Shown here: positions 16,440-26,442 of the stretch, in pieces
Position numbering within the stretch: position 1 is the first letter of the stretch
Layout of the letters: each line of letters begins with the position of its first letter
Source of the DNA: JACDAL01 sp963849115
GTDB taxonomy: Bacteria > Actinomycetota > CADDZG01 > WHSQ01
NCBI GenBank assembly: GCA_963849115.1
Contig: CAWKGK010000008.1
Location: forward strand, 1-64,000
DNA: 64,000 nucleotides
Direction of reading: 5' to 3'
Position numbers and translations under genes: made by a program
The notes under the pieces: model-generated
What the model was told of the DNA's origin: nothing
What the model saw: only the letters and a program-made list of their open reading frames with translations
Databases searched by the model: none

Positions 16440-16467
16440 GGAGCCCGTAGAGGGCTCCTTTGATTTT
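16440..16467 (+). terminator. Rho-independent terminator or attenuator
   Basis: GGAGCCC (16440-16446) pairs with GGGCTCC (16452-16458) over a 5-base loop, followed by TTTGATTTT. It could end the M1 peptidase transcript, but it is only 35 bases before the next gene, so it could also act as an attenuator in that gene's leader. Confidence 0.6.
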
Positions 16468-16501
16468 GTCCGCTGTCGAGACCACTGGGGGTCCATAGTC
16501 C

Positions 16502-16882
16502 ATGCGTAGGTTGTCCCTCTTACTCGCGGCCGTCGTCGGCGTCGCGCTGCTTTCCGCTCCGGCCCTTGCGGCTCCCAAGGTTCTGTGGGGCCGTTCGACC
16601 TATTACGCGTCACGCTACGTCGGCCAGACCATGGCCTGCGGCGGCCGCTACCGCCACCACAAGATGATCGCAGCGGTGGATCTGGCGCTGCCCGTGAAGT
16701 GTGGCAAGTCCCTGACGGTCAAGAACCGGGCGAACGGGCGCAAGATCACCGTTACCGTTGCCGATCGCTGCTCCTGTCCGGGGCGCACGATCATCGACTT
16801 GTCACGAGGTGCGGCCCACCGACTGCACTACGTAAGCGCGGGCTGGACGAGAGTACGGGTCAAGGTGCTTCAGGCGAGCTAG
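16502..16882 (+). CDS. Secreted RlpA-like double-psi beta-barrel protein
   Basis: The 126-residue precursor has a Sec signal peptide (MRRLSLLLAAVVGVALLSAP, cleavage likely after ALA-A near residue 24). The mature part is a DPBB domain: GRSTYYASRYVGQTMACGG, VKNRANGRKITVTVADRC and PGRTIIDLS. The catalytic-like Asp of lytic DPBB proteins is present in VADRC. Related domains occur in RlpA, resuscitation factors and expansins, which act on peptidoglycan. A role in cell-wall remodelling is inferred. Confidence 0.78.
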   Translation: MRRLSLLLAAVVGVALLSAPALAAPKVLWGRSTYYASRYVGQTMACGGRYRHHKMIAAVDLALPVKCGKSLTVKNRANGRKITVTVADRCSCPGRTIIDLSRGAAHRLHYVSAGWTRVRVKVLQAS

Positions 16883-17268
16883 TAGTAGTCGACGGGGACG
16901 GTCTTCACCGCCTCCGGCATCGCCCCCAGCACGCCCTGGAGCTGCATCAGCTTCATCAGGTTTCCCGAGATCTTGAGCTTGCCCTGCATGTAGGCCTGGC
17001 TTGCCCCTATCTCCCCTCGGCTCATTGCCATCGCGGTCTCGTAGCTCTGCTCCACGATGGCGTCCGGGTTCGCTAGTTCGCCCAGGGCAATCGACGCGGC
17101 ACCGTCCTCGAGAGAGAAGTAGTACCTGACTTCTCCCTCGGGCGTGTCCTTCACCACCTGCTGAAGCCCCATATCCTTCGAGGCTGCGGCGCTCCGGAAC
17201 TCGGTCGAGGAGTTCAGGGCCGCGCTTATCTGCTCGGTCCACTCCTGGCTCAGAAACTTTACCCCCAC
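16879..17268 (-). CDS. SCP2 sterol-transfer-like domain protein
   Basis: The 129-residue protein is a single SCP2-type domain: FLSQEWTEQISAALNSSTEF at the start, VRYYFSLEDGAASIALGE strands, and AYMQGKLKISGNLMKLMQLQ, the conserved G-K-x-K-x-x-G-x-x-x-K motif. Such proteins carry a hydrophobic ligand. It converges on the DPBB gene with a 4-base overlap of stop codons. Confidence 0.8.
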   Translation of the reverse strand: MGVKFLSQEWTEQISAALNSSTEFRSAAASKDMGLQQVVKDTPEGEVRYYFSLEDGAASIALGELANPDAIVEQSYETAMAMSRGEIGASQAYMQGKLKISGNLMKLMQLQGVLGAMPEAVKTVPVDYY

Positions 17269-17331
17269 TATTTTCCTCTTTTCCCTTCCTGATCCCCGCC
17301 GATGCCCCGCGGGAAAGATACCTTCTAAGAA

Positions 17332-18858
17332 GTGGATTGGAGTGAGGTGGCGAACACTCGCCCTAATGGATCGGAGCCGCCCGTTCCGCGGCCCGCCGCC
17401 ACGCTGGTGCTCCTACGCGACTCGCCGGGCGGCTTGGAGGTCCTGCTCACCATCCGGCCCCCATCTCTTTCCTTTATGGGTGGGGCCACCGTTTTCCCGG
17501 GCGGAGCGGTGGCCTCAGCCGACCGAGACCCGCGCTGGGAGCAGGCCTCCGTGCTTGGCCGGGCAGAGGCGGGAGTGGGCCTGCAGTCGGCAGGAGCCGA
17601 CGCCCTCGCGGCGCGCGTGTGCGCTCTGCGCGAAGCCTTCGAGGAAGTCGGCTGGATGGCTGCGGAGGGGCCGTGGGAACAACTTCGACGTAGCGACGGC
17701 GTCACTCCCGAACACTTTCTCGAGCGCTGCCTCGAGCTGAACCTCCGGCTCGGCACGGAGAGGCTTCACCCGGCCGGCAGATGGGTTACACCCCTGGGCT
17801 GTCCGGTGCGCTTCGACGCGCAGTTCTTTCTGGCCTCAGCCGACGCGGCGTGGGAGCCAAGCCCGGATCAGCGTGAGGTGGCGGGATGCCGCTGGAGTAC
17901 TCCGGAACAGGCGCTCACAGAGCTCGCCGGGGGCCGCGCGATCATGGCGCCGCCTACCATCGAAATGCTGCAGCGGCTCCGCTCGCAACCGTCAGTCGAG
18001 CGGGCGCTGTCGTCCTCCCCGAGCAGAAATGAAAGCGGCGGCAGCCTGGTCGCTCGCCTGTCTCCCGTCGTCGAGGTCGTCCTTGCCCCTAACCCCGGCC
18101 TGATGACCGGCCCGGGAACAAACACCTACATCGTGGGCTCGGGACCCGTGTGCGTGATCGACCCCGCCGTCTCGGAGGCCTCCTACCTCGCGGCCGTGGA
18201 GCAAGCCGGCGACATCGCCGTCATCGGCATCACGCACCGCCATCCCGACCACGTCGGGGGTGCGGCAGAGCTCGCCCGCCGCTCCGGCGCGCCGGTGCGG
18301 GCCTTCGGCGCAGAGCCGGCGGGAGGCACCGCTGTCGAGCCATTGCGCGAGGGCGAAATGCTTGCCGTCCCCGGAGCGATGCTGAGCTGGATCCACACGC
18401 CCGGTCATTCCTCGGATCACGTCTGCTTTCTCCTGGAGGGAGCGGCGAGCTTGTTCTCCGGGGACAGCATCCTCGGCGAGGGGACCGCCGTGATCTCGCC
18501 GCCGGACGGCGACATGGGCGCCTATCTCGCCACTCTCGAACGACTCCGTGTACTCGACCTCGATCGCGTCTATCCCGGTCACTTCCGCGCGCTTGACGGT
18601 GGCTCATGGGTCATAGACCGTCTGCTCGAACATCGCGCTCAGCGCGCCGACGCGATCCTCGAGGTGCTTAAAGCCAGACCTCTTCATCCCGAAGAGATCG
18701 TGAGCGTCGTCTACCGCGACGTCTCCTCCGAGCTTCATCGCCTGGCCGCTCGGACGGTAGTGGCGCACCTCGAGTTGTTCGAAAGGCAGGAGCGCGTGGC
18801 AAGAACCGACGACGGCTGGTGCTTGGCCGGCGCAAACGGCGGCGATGACGCCGCTTAG
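17332..18858 (+). CDS. NUDIX-metallo-beta-lactamase fusion hydrolase
   Basis: Residues 20-225 form a NUDIX domain of the NUDT7/NUDT19 type (FMGGATVFPGGAV, then CALREAFEEVGW). Residues 240-420 form a metallo-beta-lactamase fold (ITHRHPDHVGG, WIHTPGHSSDHVCF, LFSGDSILG, VYPGHF), and the C-terminus has the LACTB2-like winged helix (HPEEIVSVVYRDV). Human homologues exist as separate proteins acting on CoA diesters and RNA. The combination suggests a two-step or dual hydrolase on an unknown phospho-compound. GTG at 17332 is the likely start. It overlaps the next gene by 14 bases. Confidence 0.82.
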   Translation: MDWSEVANTRPNGSEPPVPRPAATLVLLRDSPGGLEVLLTIRPPSLSFMGGATVFPGGAVASADRDPRWEQASVLGRAEAGVGLQSAGADALAARVCALREAFEEVGWMAAEGPWEQLRRSDGVTPEHFLERCLELNLRLGTERLHPAGRWVTPLGCPVRFDAQFFLASADAAWEPSPDQREVAGCRWSTPEQALTELAGGRAIMAPPTIEMLQRLRSQPSVERALSSSPSRNESGGSLVARLSPVVEVVLAPNPGLMTGPGTNTYIVGSGPVCVIDPAVSEASYLAAVEQAGDIAVIGITHRHPDHVGGAAELARRSGAPVRAFGAEPAGGTAVEPLREGEMLAVPGAMLSWIHTPGHSSDHVCFLLEGAASLFSGDSILGEGTAVISPPDGDMGAYLATLERLRVLDLDRVYPGHFRALDGGSWVIDRLLEHRAQRADAILEVLKARPLHPEEIVSVVYRDVSSELHRLAARTVVAHLELFERQERVARTDDGWCLAGANGGDDAA

Positions 18859-20998
18859 TCGATCACGAGAGATCTTGTTCGGTTTCCCCGAGATCGACAA
18901 GGGCAGCCGCGACTGGATCCGGCGCGTGGCAGAGCTGGGCAGCTGGGGCGCGCTCGCGGTCGTGCTGACCCTGGTCCTGCTCAGCGAACTTCCGCCGGTG
19001 CGGCTCACCACCGCTCTGGCTCTGCTGGGGGTCTTCGCGATATGCACTTTCGCCTTGTTCCGCGGACTGCTGCCTAGGTCGACCAAGCCCTCGTGGCAGC
19101 TCGCCGCCGCCTTGGTGTTCTCCCTGGCCCTCGCCTCGGGCCTCTACGCGGCTCTCCGGGGTGCGGTGCCGACGGCCCAGCTCGTGTTCGTGCCTGTGGT
19201 CGCCATCGCTGGGCTTCTCACCGGTCTCCGGGTGGGCCTCGCAACCGGCGTCTCGGCCGCGGTCCTCTACACGGTGATCGCAGAGCTCACCGGCACCCGA
19301 CCCAGCTCCATCGCAGTGGCCGTGGTGCTGGGCGTATTTGTGCTCTCGGGATCGGTTGCAGGACTCCTGGCCGAGGAGTTGCGCTCCCACTATCGAGGCG
19401 AGCAACACGAGCACAGACTCGCCACCGCCGTGCGCCACCGGCTCCTGGCGGTTCTCGATGCAGTCGATGAGGCGATCGTGTTTCGCGACCGGCAGGGGGC
19501 CGTGCGTGTGATCAACCGGCGTGCCGCCGACCTCTTCGAGCTCGACCCCGATGACTATCTCGGGACGCCGGCAGTCGAGCTGCTGCGCCAAGTGGCACGC
19601 CGGACCGAGGACCCCGAAGGATTCATGGAGAGCTTTCAGGAGCTTCGTGACGACCCCGAAATCGAAATGCGCCTTTCGATCGAGCAGCTCATGCCCCAGC
19701 GCCGGCGCTTGCGCCTCTACTCGGGGCCGGCGCGCGACGACTCCGGGCTGCTGGTGGGGCGCATCGACGTCTACACCGACGTCACCGACGCGGTGCGGCG
19801 AGCGGAGGAGATAGAGCAGCTCTACGAGCAAGCTCGAGAGACCGCCGAGAGCTATCAGCGCGGGCTGCTTCCAGATGCGATCCCGAAGCTCCCTCGGGTA
19901 AACCTCGTGGCGCACTACCTGGCCGCTCGAGGCCGGCGGGCGGTGTGCGGCGACTTCTACGATTTCGTGACCCTGCCCGGCGGCCGTGTCGCGGTCGTGC
20001 TCGGGGATGTCTGCGGCATCGGTCCCCCAGCCGCCAATGACGCCGCGTTCACCCGCTACACACTCCGTTCCTTCGTTACCGAGGAAGCGGACCCGGCTCG
20101 GCTGATGAACAGGCTCAATTCCCACGTCGGGCGCAACCTGAGCCAGGACAGGTTCGTGCGTCTGCTGCTGGGAGTGCTCGACCCAGAGCGGGCCGGCCTC
20201 GAGTACATCAACGCCGGACACGTCCCCCCGCTCATCTACCGGTCCAAAAGCGGCCGCGCGGAGTGGCTGAGCGAGGGTGAGCTTGCCCTGGGGGTCGAGA
20301 ATCGCGGCGCTTACCGCTCCGAAACCATCGACCTTCATCCCGGCGACATGCTCGTGTTCTATGCCGACGGAGTCACCGAGGGTATGCGTAAGGGACGAGT
20401 CTTCGGCCAGGCCAAGCTTCAGGACCTCGTCGAGGAGTACGGGACGGGCACTCCAGGCGAGCTCGTCCAAGCGATCCGCCGGGCGGTGGAAGCGTGGGCG
20501 CCCGAAGAACAGCTCCGCGACGATGTCGCTCTGCTGGTGTGTCAGGTGGTGCCGGACACGGCCATCGCCGAGCCGACCCGGGAACTGCTGCTCCCGAACG
20601 AGCCGGCGCGGGCCAAGGAGCTGCGCAACTTCGTGGCTGCCTATCTGGCTGACCTGAGGGCCCCGATCGAGGTCACTCAGGAAATCGTCATTGCAGTCGG
20701 TGAGGCTGCCTCGAACGCCTGCAAATACGGCCGCAGGCCGGAGGGGCGAAGTGAAATTCGGGTCCGCTGCTCGCTCGAAGGATCGGATGTGGTGATCCTG
20801 GTCTCAGACGACGGAGCCGGCATCGATCTCGATTTCGTGCGCCAGAACGGGCTTCCCGACCGCTTCTCCTCCGGGGGCCGAGGAATGTTCTTGATGAACC
20901 AGCTCATGGACTCGGTCGAGTTTCAGAGTTCCGGGAGGGGCACCACGGTCGTGCTCAAGCGGACCATCCGCACCCCAGTGCCGGTCTCCACGTCCTGA
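18845..20998 (+). CDS. Membrane SpoIIE-type phosphatase with PAS and RsbW-like kinase domains
   Basis: The 717-residue protein has five or six N-terminal membrane helices (residues 30-185), a PAS-like domain (about 200-325, AVDEAIVFRDRQGAVRVINR), a PP2C/SpoIIE phosphatase (about 345-570; CGDFYDF, VLGDVCGIG, FYADGVTEGM, RDDVALLV) and a C-terminal GHKL kinase-like domain (about 580-710; GEAASNACKYG, SDDGAGIDL, GGRGMFLM). This is a single-protein version of the RsbU-plus-RsbW partner switch that controls sigma factors through an anti-sigma antagonist. The signal enters through the membrane or PAS part. No antagonist or sigma gene is adjacent. Confidence 0.88.
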   Translation: MTPLSRSREILFGFPEIDKGSRDWIRRVAELGSWGALAVVLTLVLLSELPPVRLTTALALLGVFAICTFALFRGLLPRSTKPSWQLAAALVFSLALASGLYAALRGAVPTAQLVFVPVVAIAGLLTGLRVGLATGVSAAVLYTVIAELTGTRPSSIAVAVVLGVFVLSGSVAGLLAEELRSHYRGEQHEHRLATAVRHRLLAVLDAVDEAIVFRDRQGAVRVINRRAADLFELDPDDYLGTPAVELLRQVARRTEDPEGFMESFQELRDDPEIEMRLSIEQLMPQRRRLRLYSGPARDDSGLLVGRIDVYTDVTDAVRRAEEIEQLYEQARETAESYQRGLLPDAIPKLPRVNLVAHYLAARGRRAVCGDFYDFVTLPGGRVAVVLGDVCGIGPPAANDAAFTRYTLRSFVTEEADPARLMNRLNSHVGRNLSQDRFVRLLLGVLDPERAGLEYINAGHVPPLIYRSKSGRAEWLSEGELALGVENRGAYRSETIDLHPGDMLVFYADGVTEGMRKGRVFGQAKLQDLVEEYGTGTPGELVQAIRRAVEAWAPEEQLRDDVALLVCQVVPDTAIAEPTRELLLPNEPARAKELRNFVAAYLADLRAPIEVTQEIVIAVGEAASNACKYGRRPEGRSEIRVRCSLEGSDVVILVSDDGAGIDLDFVRQNGLPDRFSSGGRGMFLMNQLMDSVEFQSSGRGTTVVLKRTIRTPVPVSTS

Positions 20999-21007
20999 GC
21001 ACCGCCG

Positions 21008-21352
21008 TCACACTGGATGCAGCGGGGGCTTGCCGTCCTCGCGCAGGAGTTCCATAGGCTCCATGCAATGCCGAGGCGGATTATCCCGGGCCGCCTTGTC
21101 GACCTTGAGCTCGAGACCGCACATCGTGCACACGTACTTGAGCCCATAACGACTGACATCCGCGATCTCGGGCTCCGGCGGGGCGATCGCCATCGAGTTG
21201 ATGAAGCGGATGCCGAAGCGGGCTATGAGCACGCACATGAGCACCGCGAGCGCCGACCTCACGTAGCCGAAGAAAGTGCCGAGGACCAGCGTTGCGGCCA
21301 CCGCCACCACTGCAATGGCCGCTCTCACGATGCCGGTTTTCCACAGCGCCAT
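21008..21352 (-). CDS. Membrane protein with C-terminal zinc-ribbon-like cysteines
   Basis: From ATG 21352 the 114-residue product has two membrane helices (IAVVAVAATLVLGTFFGYV and ALAVLMCVLIARFGIRF) and a soluble tail with YVCTMCGLEL and PPRHCMEPM, cysteines spaced like a rubredoxin-type or zinc-ribbon fold. The frame is open further upstream to 21448 but would then overlap crgA. No function is known. Confidence 0.6.
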   Translation of the reverse strand: MALWKTGIVRAAIAVVAVAATLVLGTFFGYVRSALAVLMCVLIARFGIRFINSMAIAPPEPEIADVSRYGLKYVCTMCGLELKVDKAARDNPPRHCMEPMELLREDGKPPLHPV

Positions 21353-21401
21353 CCCCAGCGGTGGATAAACCACACGCGTGTTATTCGGGCCGGGAGGGGG
21401 T

Positions 21402-21629
21402 TCAGTGCCATTGCGTGGCGACGCCGAAGCCGACGGCCACGCAGGCAAGGCCGAGCCACAGATTGCCGTTGTTTGTGGGCCCGAAGAGGCCGACGTAGTT
21501 GCCCACGATGATCATTACGCCGGCGCCGAGCAGGGTGAAGAAAAGGACCCCGACCCAGGGATCCGACCGCTTCGGCTTGGGCTTCGGCGGGGGCTGGCGC
21601 CTAACCCGCTTGGAGCGACTTTTGGGCAC
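21402..21629 (-). CDS. crgA: Cell division protein CrgA
   Basis: The 75-residue protein has the CrgA layout: a basic Pro/Lys-rich N-terminus (MPKSRSKRVRRQPPPKPKPK), then two membrane helices (WVGVLFFTLLGAGVMIIVGN and LWLGLACVAVGFGVAT) with the end of helix 2 matching the family's GFGLAT-x-W. CrgA is an actinobacterial septum protein interacting with FtsZ, FtsQ, FtsI and Wag31. It faces the sortase and lies near trpG and pknB, as in other actinobacteria. Confidence 0.88.
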   Translation of the reverse strand: MPKSRSKRVRRQPPPKPKPKRSDPWVGVLFFTLLGAGVMIIVGNYVGLFGPTNNGNLWLGLACVAVGFGVATQWH

Positions 21630-21667
21630 GTCCGCATAGTAATTGTCGCCGGCCTCAAAATGGGCAT

Positions 21668-22321
21668 ATGAGGGTTCTGGCGTTCGTAGGAAAGCTGTTG
21701 ATCTCGCTCGGCGCCGGTGTGCTGTTGTTCGTGGCCTGGACCCTGTGGGGCACCGGCATTTACACCGAGCGCGCCCAAAACCGCCTCGCGCAAGACTTTG
21801 AGGCGCTGCCGCCCATGCCGCACGGGGGGTCGAGCTCGCAGAAGCCGGGCCGGCCTCCCCGCAGCTATCGGCCTCCTCCCGGCGACCCCGTCTTCCGCCT
21901 CCGCATCCCAGCCATCGACTTGTCCCAGATAGTCGTGGAGGGAGTGGGGATCGAGGAGCTCAAGGGAGGCCCCGGGCACTACCCTGCGTGCAGGGCCGGG
22001 TTCCCCGAGCCCTTCTGCACTCAGCTCGACGAGGTCTGGCCCGGCGAGCGAGGGCGCGTGATCGTGTCCGGTCACCGCACCACCTACGGCGCTCCTTTCT
22101 GGGCGCTGAACGAGCTGAAGCCGGGAGACGACATCATCGCCGAGACAAAATGGGGAAGGTTCAGCTACAAGGTGTTTGACTCCGAGATCGTTCTTCCCAC
22201 CGCCACAGATATCGCCAACCCGCGCGCCACGGATGGGCGTGAGATCGTGCTCACAACCTGCGACCCGAGGTTTTCTGCCGCCGAGCGGCTGATCGTGTTC
22301 GCCCGACTCGAGGAGGCGTGA
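21668..22321 (+). CDS. Class E sortase
   Basis: The 217-residue protein has an N-terminal membrane anchor (LLISLGAGVLLFVAWTLWG), a Pro-rich linker and a sortase barrel. The catalytic residues are visible as His in VSGHRTTYGAPF (about residue 136), Cys in IVLTTCDPRFSAAERLIVFA (about 197) and Arg eight residues later. The TTC-x-P form and absence of other sortase-class inserts indicate class E, which anchors LAXTG-type proteins in high-GC actinobacteria. No substrate gene is seen in the window. Confidence 0.88.
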   Translation: MRVLAFVGKLLISLGAGVLLFVAWTLWGTGIYTERAQNRLAQDFEALPPMPHGGSSSQKPGRPPRSYRPPPGDPVFRLRIPAIDLSQIVVEGVGIEELKGGPGHYPACRAGFPEPFCTQLDEVWPGERGRVIVSGHRTTYGAPFWALNELKPGDDIIAETKWGRFSYKVFDSEIVLPTATDIANPRATDGREIVLTTCDPRFSAAERLIVFARLEEA

Positions 22322-22443
22322 TGAACAGAAGACGGTCGTGGAAGTCTCGTGCTCTCGAGCTTCTGTTGTGGACGGTGCTGTCCGTGGTGACGGCGGTGGT
22401 GATGGTGAGCCTCTCCGAGCGGCTGCTGCCGAGCAACTTCTGA
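22321..22443 (+). CDS. Small single-pass membrane protein coupled to the sortase
   Basis: The ATG at 22321 shares a base with the sortase TGA (TGATG). It encodes 40 residues: a basic start (MNRRRSWKSRALELLLW), a membrane helix (TVLSVVTAVVMVSLS) and the tail ERLLPSNF. The overlap, positive-inside start and clean helix argue for a real gene. The function is unknown. Confidence 0.55.
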   Translation: MNRRRSWKSRALELLLWTVLSVVTAVVMVSLSERLLPSNF

Positions 22444-22562
22444 CCCTCCGGCCGCAGGTCCCAGGCCTCACCCGGCGATCTTCTCCGCGAGACGAGCGGT
22501 GAGCGCTGCTGAGGTGGAAAAGTTCGCCGAGAACACGCATCGACTAGGACAGGAGATTGCCC

Positions 22563-23363
22563 TTGACACCAACGCAACAGCAGAAGGCGGAGGACTTCCG
22601 CGCCCTGCATGAGCGCGATGTGTTCATCATTCCGAACCCGTGGGACGCCGGCTCCGCCCGGGTGTTCGAAGCGCTGGGATTCAGGGCACTCGCGACCACC
22701 AGCTCAGGCCTTGCGTTCACGCTCGGGCGTGAGGACGGCGGCGCCACGCTCGACGAAGTCGTCGAGCACGTGCACCTACTTGATCGTGCGACATCGTTGC
22801 CGGTTTCGGTTGATCTGGAGAATGGCTATGGACCTGAGCCCGAAACAGCCGCGGCGACGATCACGCGAGTTGCGGAAGCCGGAGCCGTGGGAGGCTCGAT
22901 TGAGGACTACGGTCCGGAGATCGAGGCGATCTACTGCCTGGATCACGCCGTCGCACGAGTGGCCGCAGCGGCGGAAGCGGCGAAACAGTTGAGCTTTCCA
23001 TTCATGCTCACCGCAAGGGCCGAGAACCACATCCGCGGGAACCCGAATCTAGAAGACACCATCGTCCGGTTGCAGGCCTACGAGCAAGCCGGTGCCGACG
23101 TGCTCTACGCGCCGGGCTTGAAGAGTAGCGACGAGGTCAGAGCCGTGTGCGAGGCCATATCCAAGCCGCTCAATGTTCTCGCTCGTCCACACTTGACGAC
23201 GAGTGAGATCGCCGAGGCGGGAGGCCGTCGGATCAGCGTGGGCGGCCAGCTGACCTGGGTCGCGGTAGAGGCCGTGAAGGTGGCGACCGAGAAGATGCGC
23301 GACGACGGGGACTTCTCGTCTCTTACCGTCCCGCCTCAGAACAAGGGTTGGACCGCAGGCTAG
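22563..23363 (+). CDS. Isocitrate lyase/PEP mutase family protein
   Basis: The 266-residue TIM barrel matches the PEP mutase/isocitrate lyase group: FIIPNPWDAGSARVFEALGF, the metal-binding VSVDLENGYG, GGSIEDYG, and LTARAENHIRG. The usual KKCGH nucleophile loop of true isocitrate lyase is absent, so it is more likely an oxaloacetate or 2-methylisocitrate-type C-C lyase or hydrolase. TTG at 22563 has GGAG seven bases upstream, better than TTG 22557. Confidence 0.8.
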   Translation: MTPTQQQKAEDFRALHERDVFIIPNPWDAGSARVFEALGFRALATTSSGLAFTLGREDGGATLDEVVEHVHLLDRATSLPVSVDLENGYGPEPETAAATITRVAEAGAVGGSIEDYGPEIEAIYCLDHAVARVAAAAEAAKQLSFPFMLTARAENHIRGNPNLEDTIVRLQAYEQAGADVLYAPGLKSSDEVRAVCEAISKPLNVLARPHLTTSEIAEAGGRRISVGGQLTWVAVEAVKVATEKMRDDGDFSSLTVPPQNKGWTAG

Positions 23364-23391
23364 TTATTTGCTGTCGTGTAGCGACCGACAT

Positions 23392-23877
23392 TTACTGACC
23401 ACTCGGGGGGTTGCTCGGCCGCAGAGGCTTGCCGTAACGCACCGCAATCGCCTCGTAGTCGCGCCTCTGGTAGAAGCTGCGCGCCCGCTCGTTGAGCCTC
23501 AGAACGTTCACTCGGATGCCGAGTGCGCCGGCTTCGGCGGCCGTCTTCTCGGCCGCCTCCATCAACAGGGTGCCGATACCCCGGCCCCGGCAGCTTTCGT
23601 CCACGCTGAGTGTCTCGACCTCGCACGACAACCCCCACGGCTTGTCCTCGACGATGAGCTTGGCGAAGCCTCTCACCTCGCCCTCGAGCATGGCCACGAG
23701 GACGGTGACCGCGGGATTGACGAGGTCGGCCCGGGTGAGTCGCTCGCAGGTGTCCTGATCCAGTCCGTAGCGGGGATGACCGGGATTCAGGGCCTGGTGG
23801 TGGCGCTTGAGGTCGGCGAACAGGCGGCCGACGGGAGCCGCGTCGTCGAGGGTGGCGGTGCGGACGGTTGCTCCCAT
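23392..23877 (-). CDS. GNAT-family N-acetyltransferase
   Basis: The 161-residue single GNAT domain shows VETLSVDESCRGRGIGTLLM, the acetyl-CoA pyrophosphate loop (R-G-x-G-x-G/A), and the C-terminal VNVLRLNERARSFYQRRDYE typical of ribosomal-protein-type and small-molecule acetyltransferases. The substrate is unknown. It is convergent with the PEP mutase-like gene and divergent from trpG. Confidence 0.85.
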   Translation of the reverse strand: MGATVRTATLDDAAPVGRLFADLKRHHQALNPGHPRYGLDQDTCERLTRADLVNPAVTVLVAMLEGEVRGFAKLIVEDKPWGLSCEVETLSVDESCRGRGIGTLLMEAAEKTAAEAGALGIRVNVLRLNERARSFYQRRDYEAIAVRYGKPLRPSNPPSGQ

Positions 23878-23905
23878 ATCGGGAGCCTACGGGTAGATTC
23901 TCTTC

Positions 23906-24484
23906 GTGCTCCTGCTTCTGATCGACAACTTCGACTCGTTCGTCTACAACCTCGCCCAGGCGTTCGGGGCCTTGGGGGCCGAACCCGTGGTGGTCCGCAA
24001 CGATGCCACCATGACTGAGCTCGAGTCGGTGGCACCCGACGCGGTAGTGATCTCGCCCGGCCCCGGTGGTCCCGCCGACGCGGGCGTTTCGCTCGAGGCC
24101 GTGCGCGGCTTCGGGGGCCGGGTTCCGCTGCTGGGCGTCTGCCTGGGGCATCAGTGCATCGGGGCCGCATTCGGCGGTCGCATCGAGCGGGCATCGGTTG
24201 GTCCGGTGCACGGCAAGACGTCGCCCGTAACCCACAGTGGTGAGGGGATTTTCGGGGGCCTCTCCCAGGGCTTCGAGGCGACTCGCTACCACTCGCTTGT
24301 GATAGCGGAGGGGCAGGAGTGGCCTGAGGAGCTCGAGGTCACGGCCCGTTCGGACGACGGCGTCGTGATGGGAGTCGTCCACCGCGAGCTGCCGGTCCAG
24401 GGAGTCCAGTTTCATCCCGAGTCGGTGCTGTGCCCGGAGGGCCCGCGGCTGCTGAAGAACTTCCTGGAGCTGGCGCAGAAATAA
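23906..24484 (+). CDS. trpG: Anthranilate/aminodeoxychorismate synthase glutamine amidotransferase subunit
   Basis: The class I glutamine amidotransferase triad is present: Cys in GVCLGHQCIG (about residue 80) and His-Glu in GVQFHPESVL. The N-terminus LLLLIDNFDSFVYNLAQAFG and SPGPGGP loop are those of TrpG/PabA. It supplies ammonia to chorismate for tryptophan or folate synthesis. No trpE or pabB is next to it. Its place beside pknB is the conserved actinobacterial arrangement. Confidence 0.9.
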   Translation: MLLLLIDNFDSFVYNLAQAFGALGAEPVVVRNDATMTELESVAPDAVVISPGPGGPADAGVSLEAVRGFGGRVPLLGVCLGHQCIGAAFGGRIERASVGPVHGKTSPVTHSGEGIFGGLSQGFEATRYHSLVIAEGQEWPEELEVTARSDDGVVMGVVHRELPVQGVQFHPESVLCPEGPRLLKNFLELAQK

Positions 24485-24546
24485 TTGCGCGGCGTTCTAT
24501 GGGCCTCACAGTGCCGTTTTCGGCACTCTGAGGCGCTCAAAACGCC
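24485..24546 (+). repeat. Palindromic intergenic repeat, copy 1
   Basis: TTGCGCGGCGTTCTATGGG (24485-24503) is followed by a hairpin (24504-24533; AGTGCCG and CGGCACT around TTTT, extended by CCTCA/TGAGG) and CGCTCAAAACGCC. A second copy lies in inverse orientation at 33209-33269. This one starts right after the trpG stop and sits between convergent genes, so it may serve as a terminator. Confidence 0.75.
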
Positions 24547-24565
24547 AGTGGGGTGGTCCAGTGGG

Positions 24566-26438
<1,873 letters not shown>

Positions 26439-26442
<4 letters not shown>

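Noticed and set aside
18863..20470. Long open frame (535 codons) antisense to the SpoIIE phosphatase gene
   Set aside because: It is a high-GC shadow frame; the plus strand carries clear domain motifs throughout.
24412..24565. C-terminal extension of the pknB frame to 24412
   Set aside because: After the frameshift the sequence is non-homologous and runs through the intergenic repeat into trpG; the real PASTA repeats are in another frame ending at 24566.
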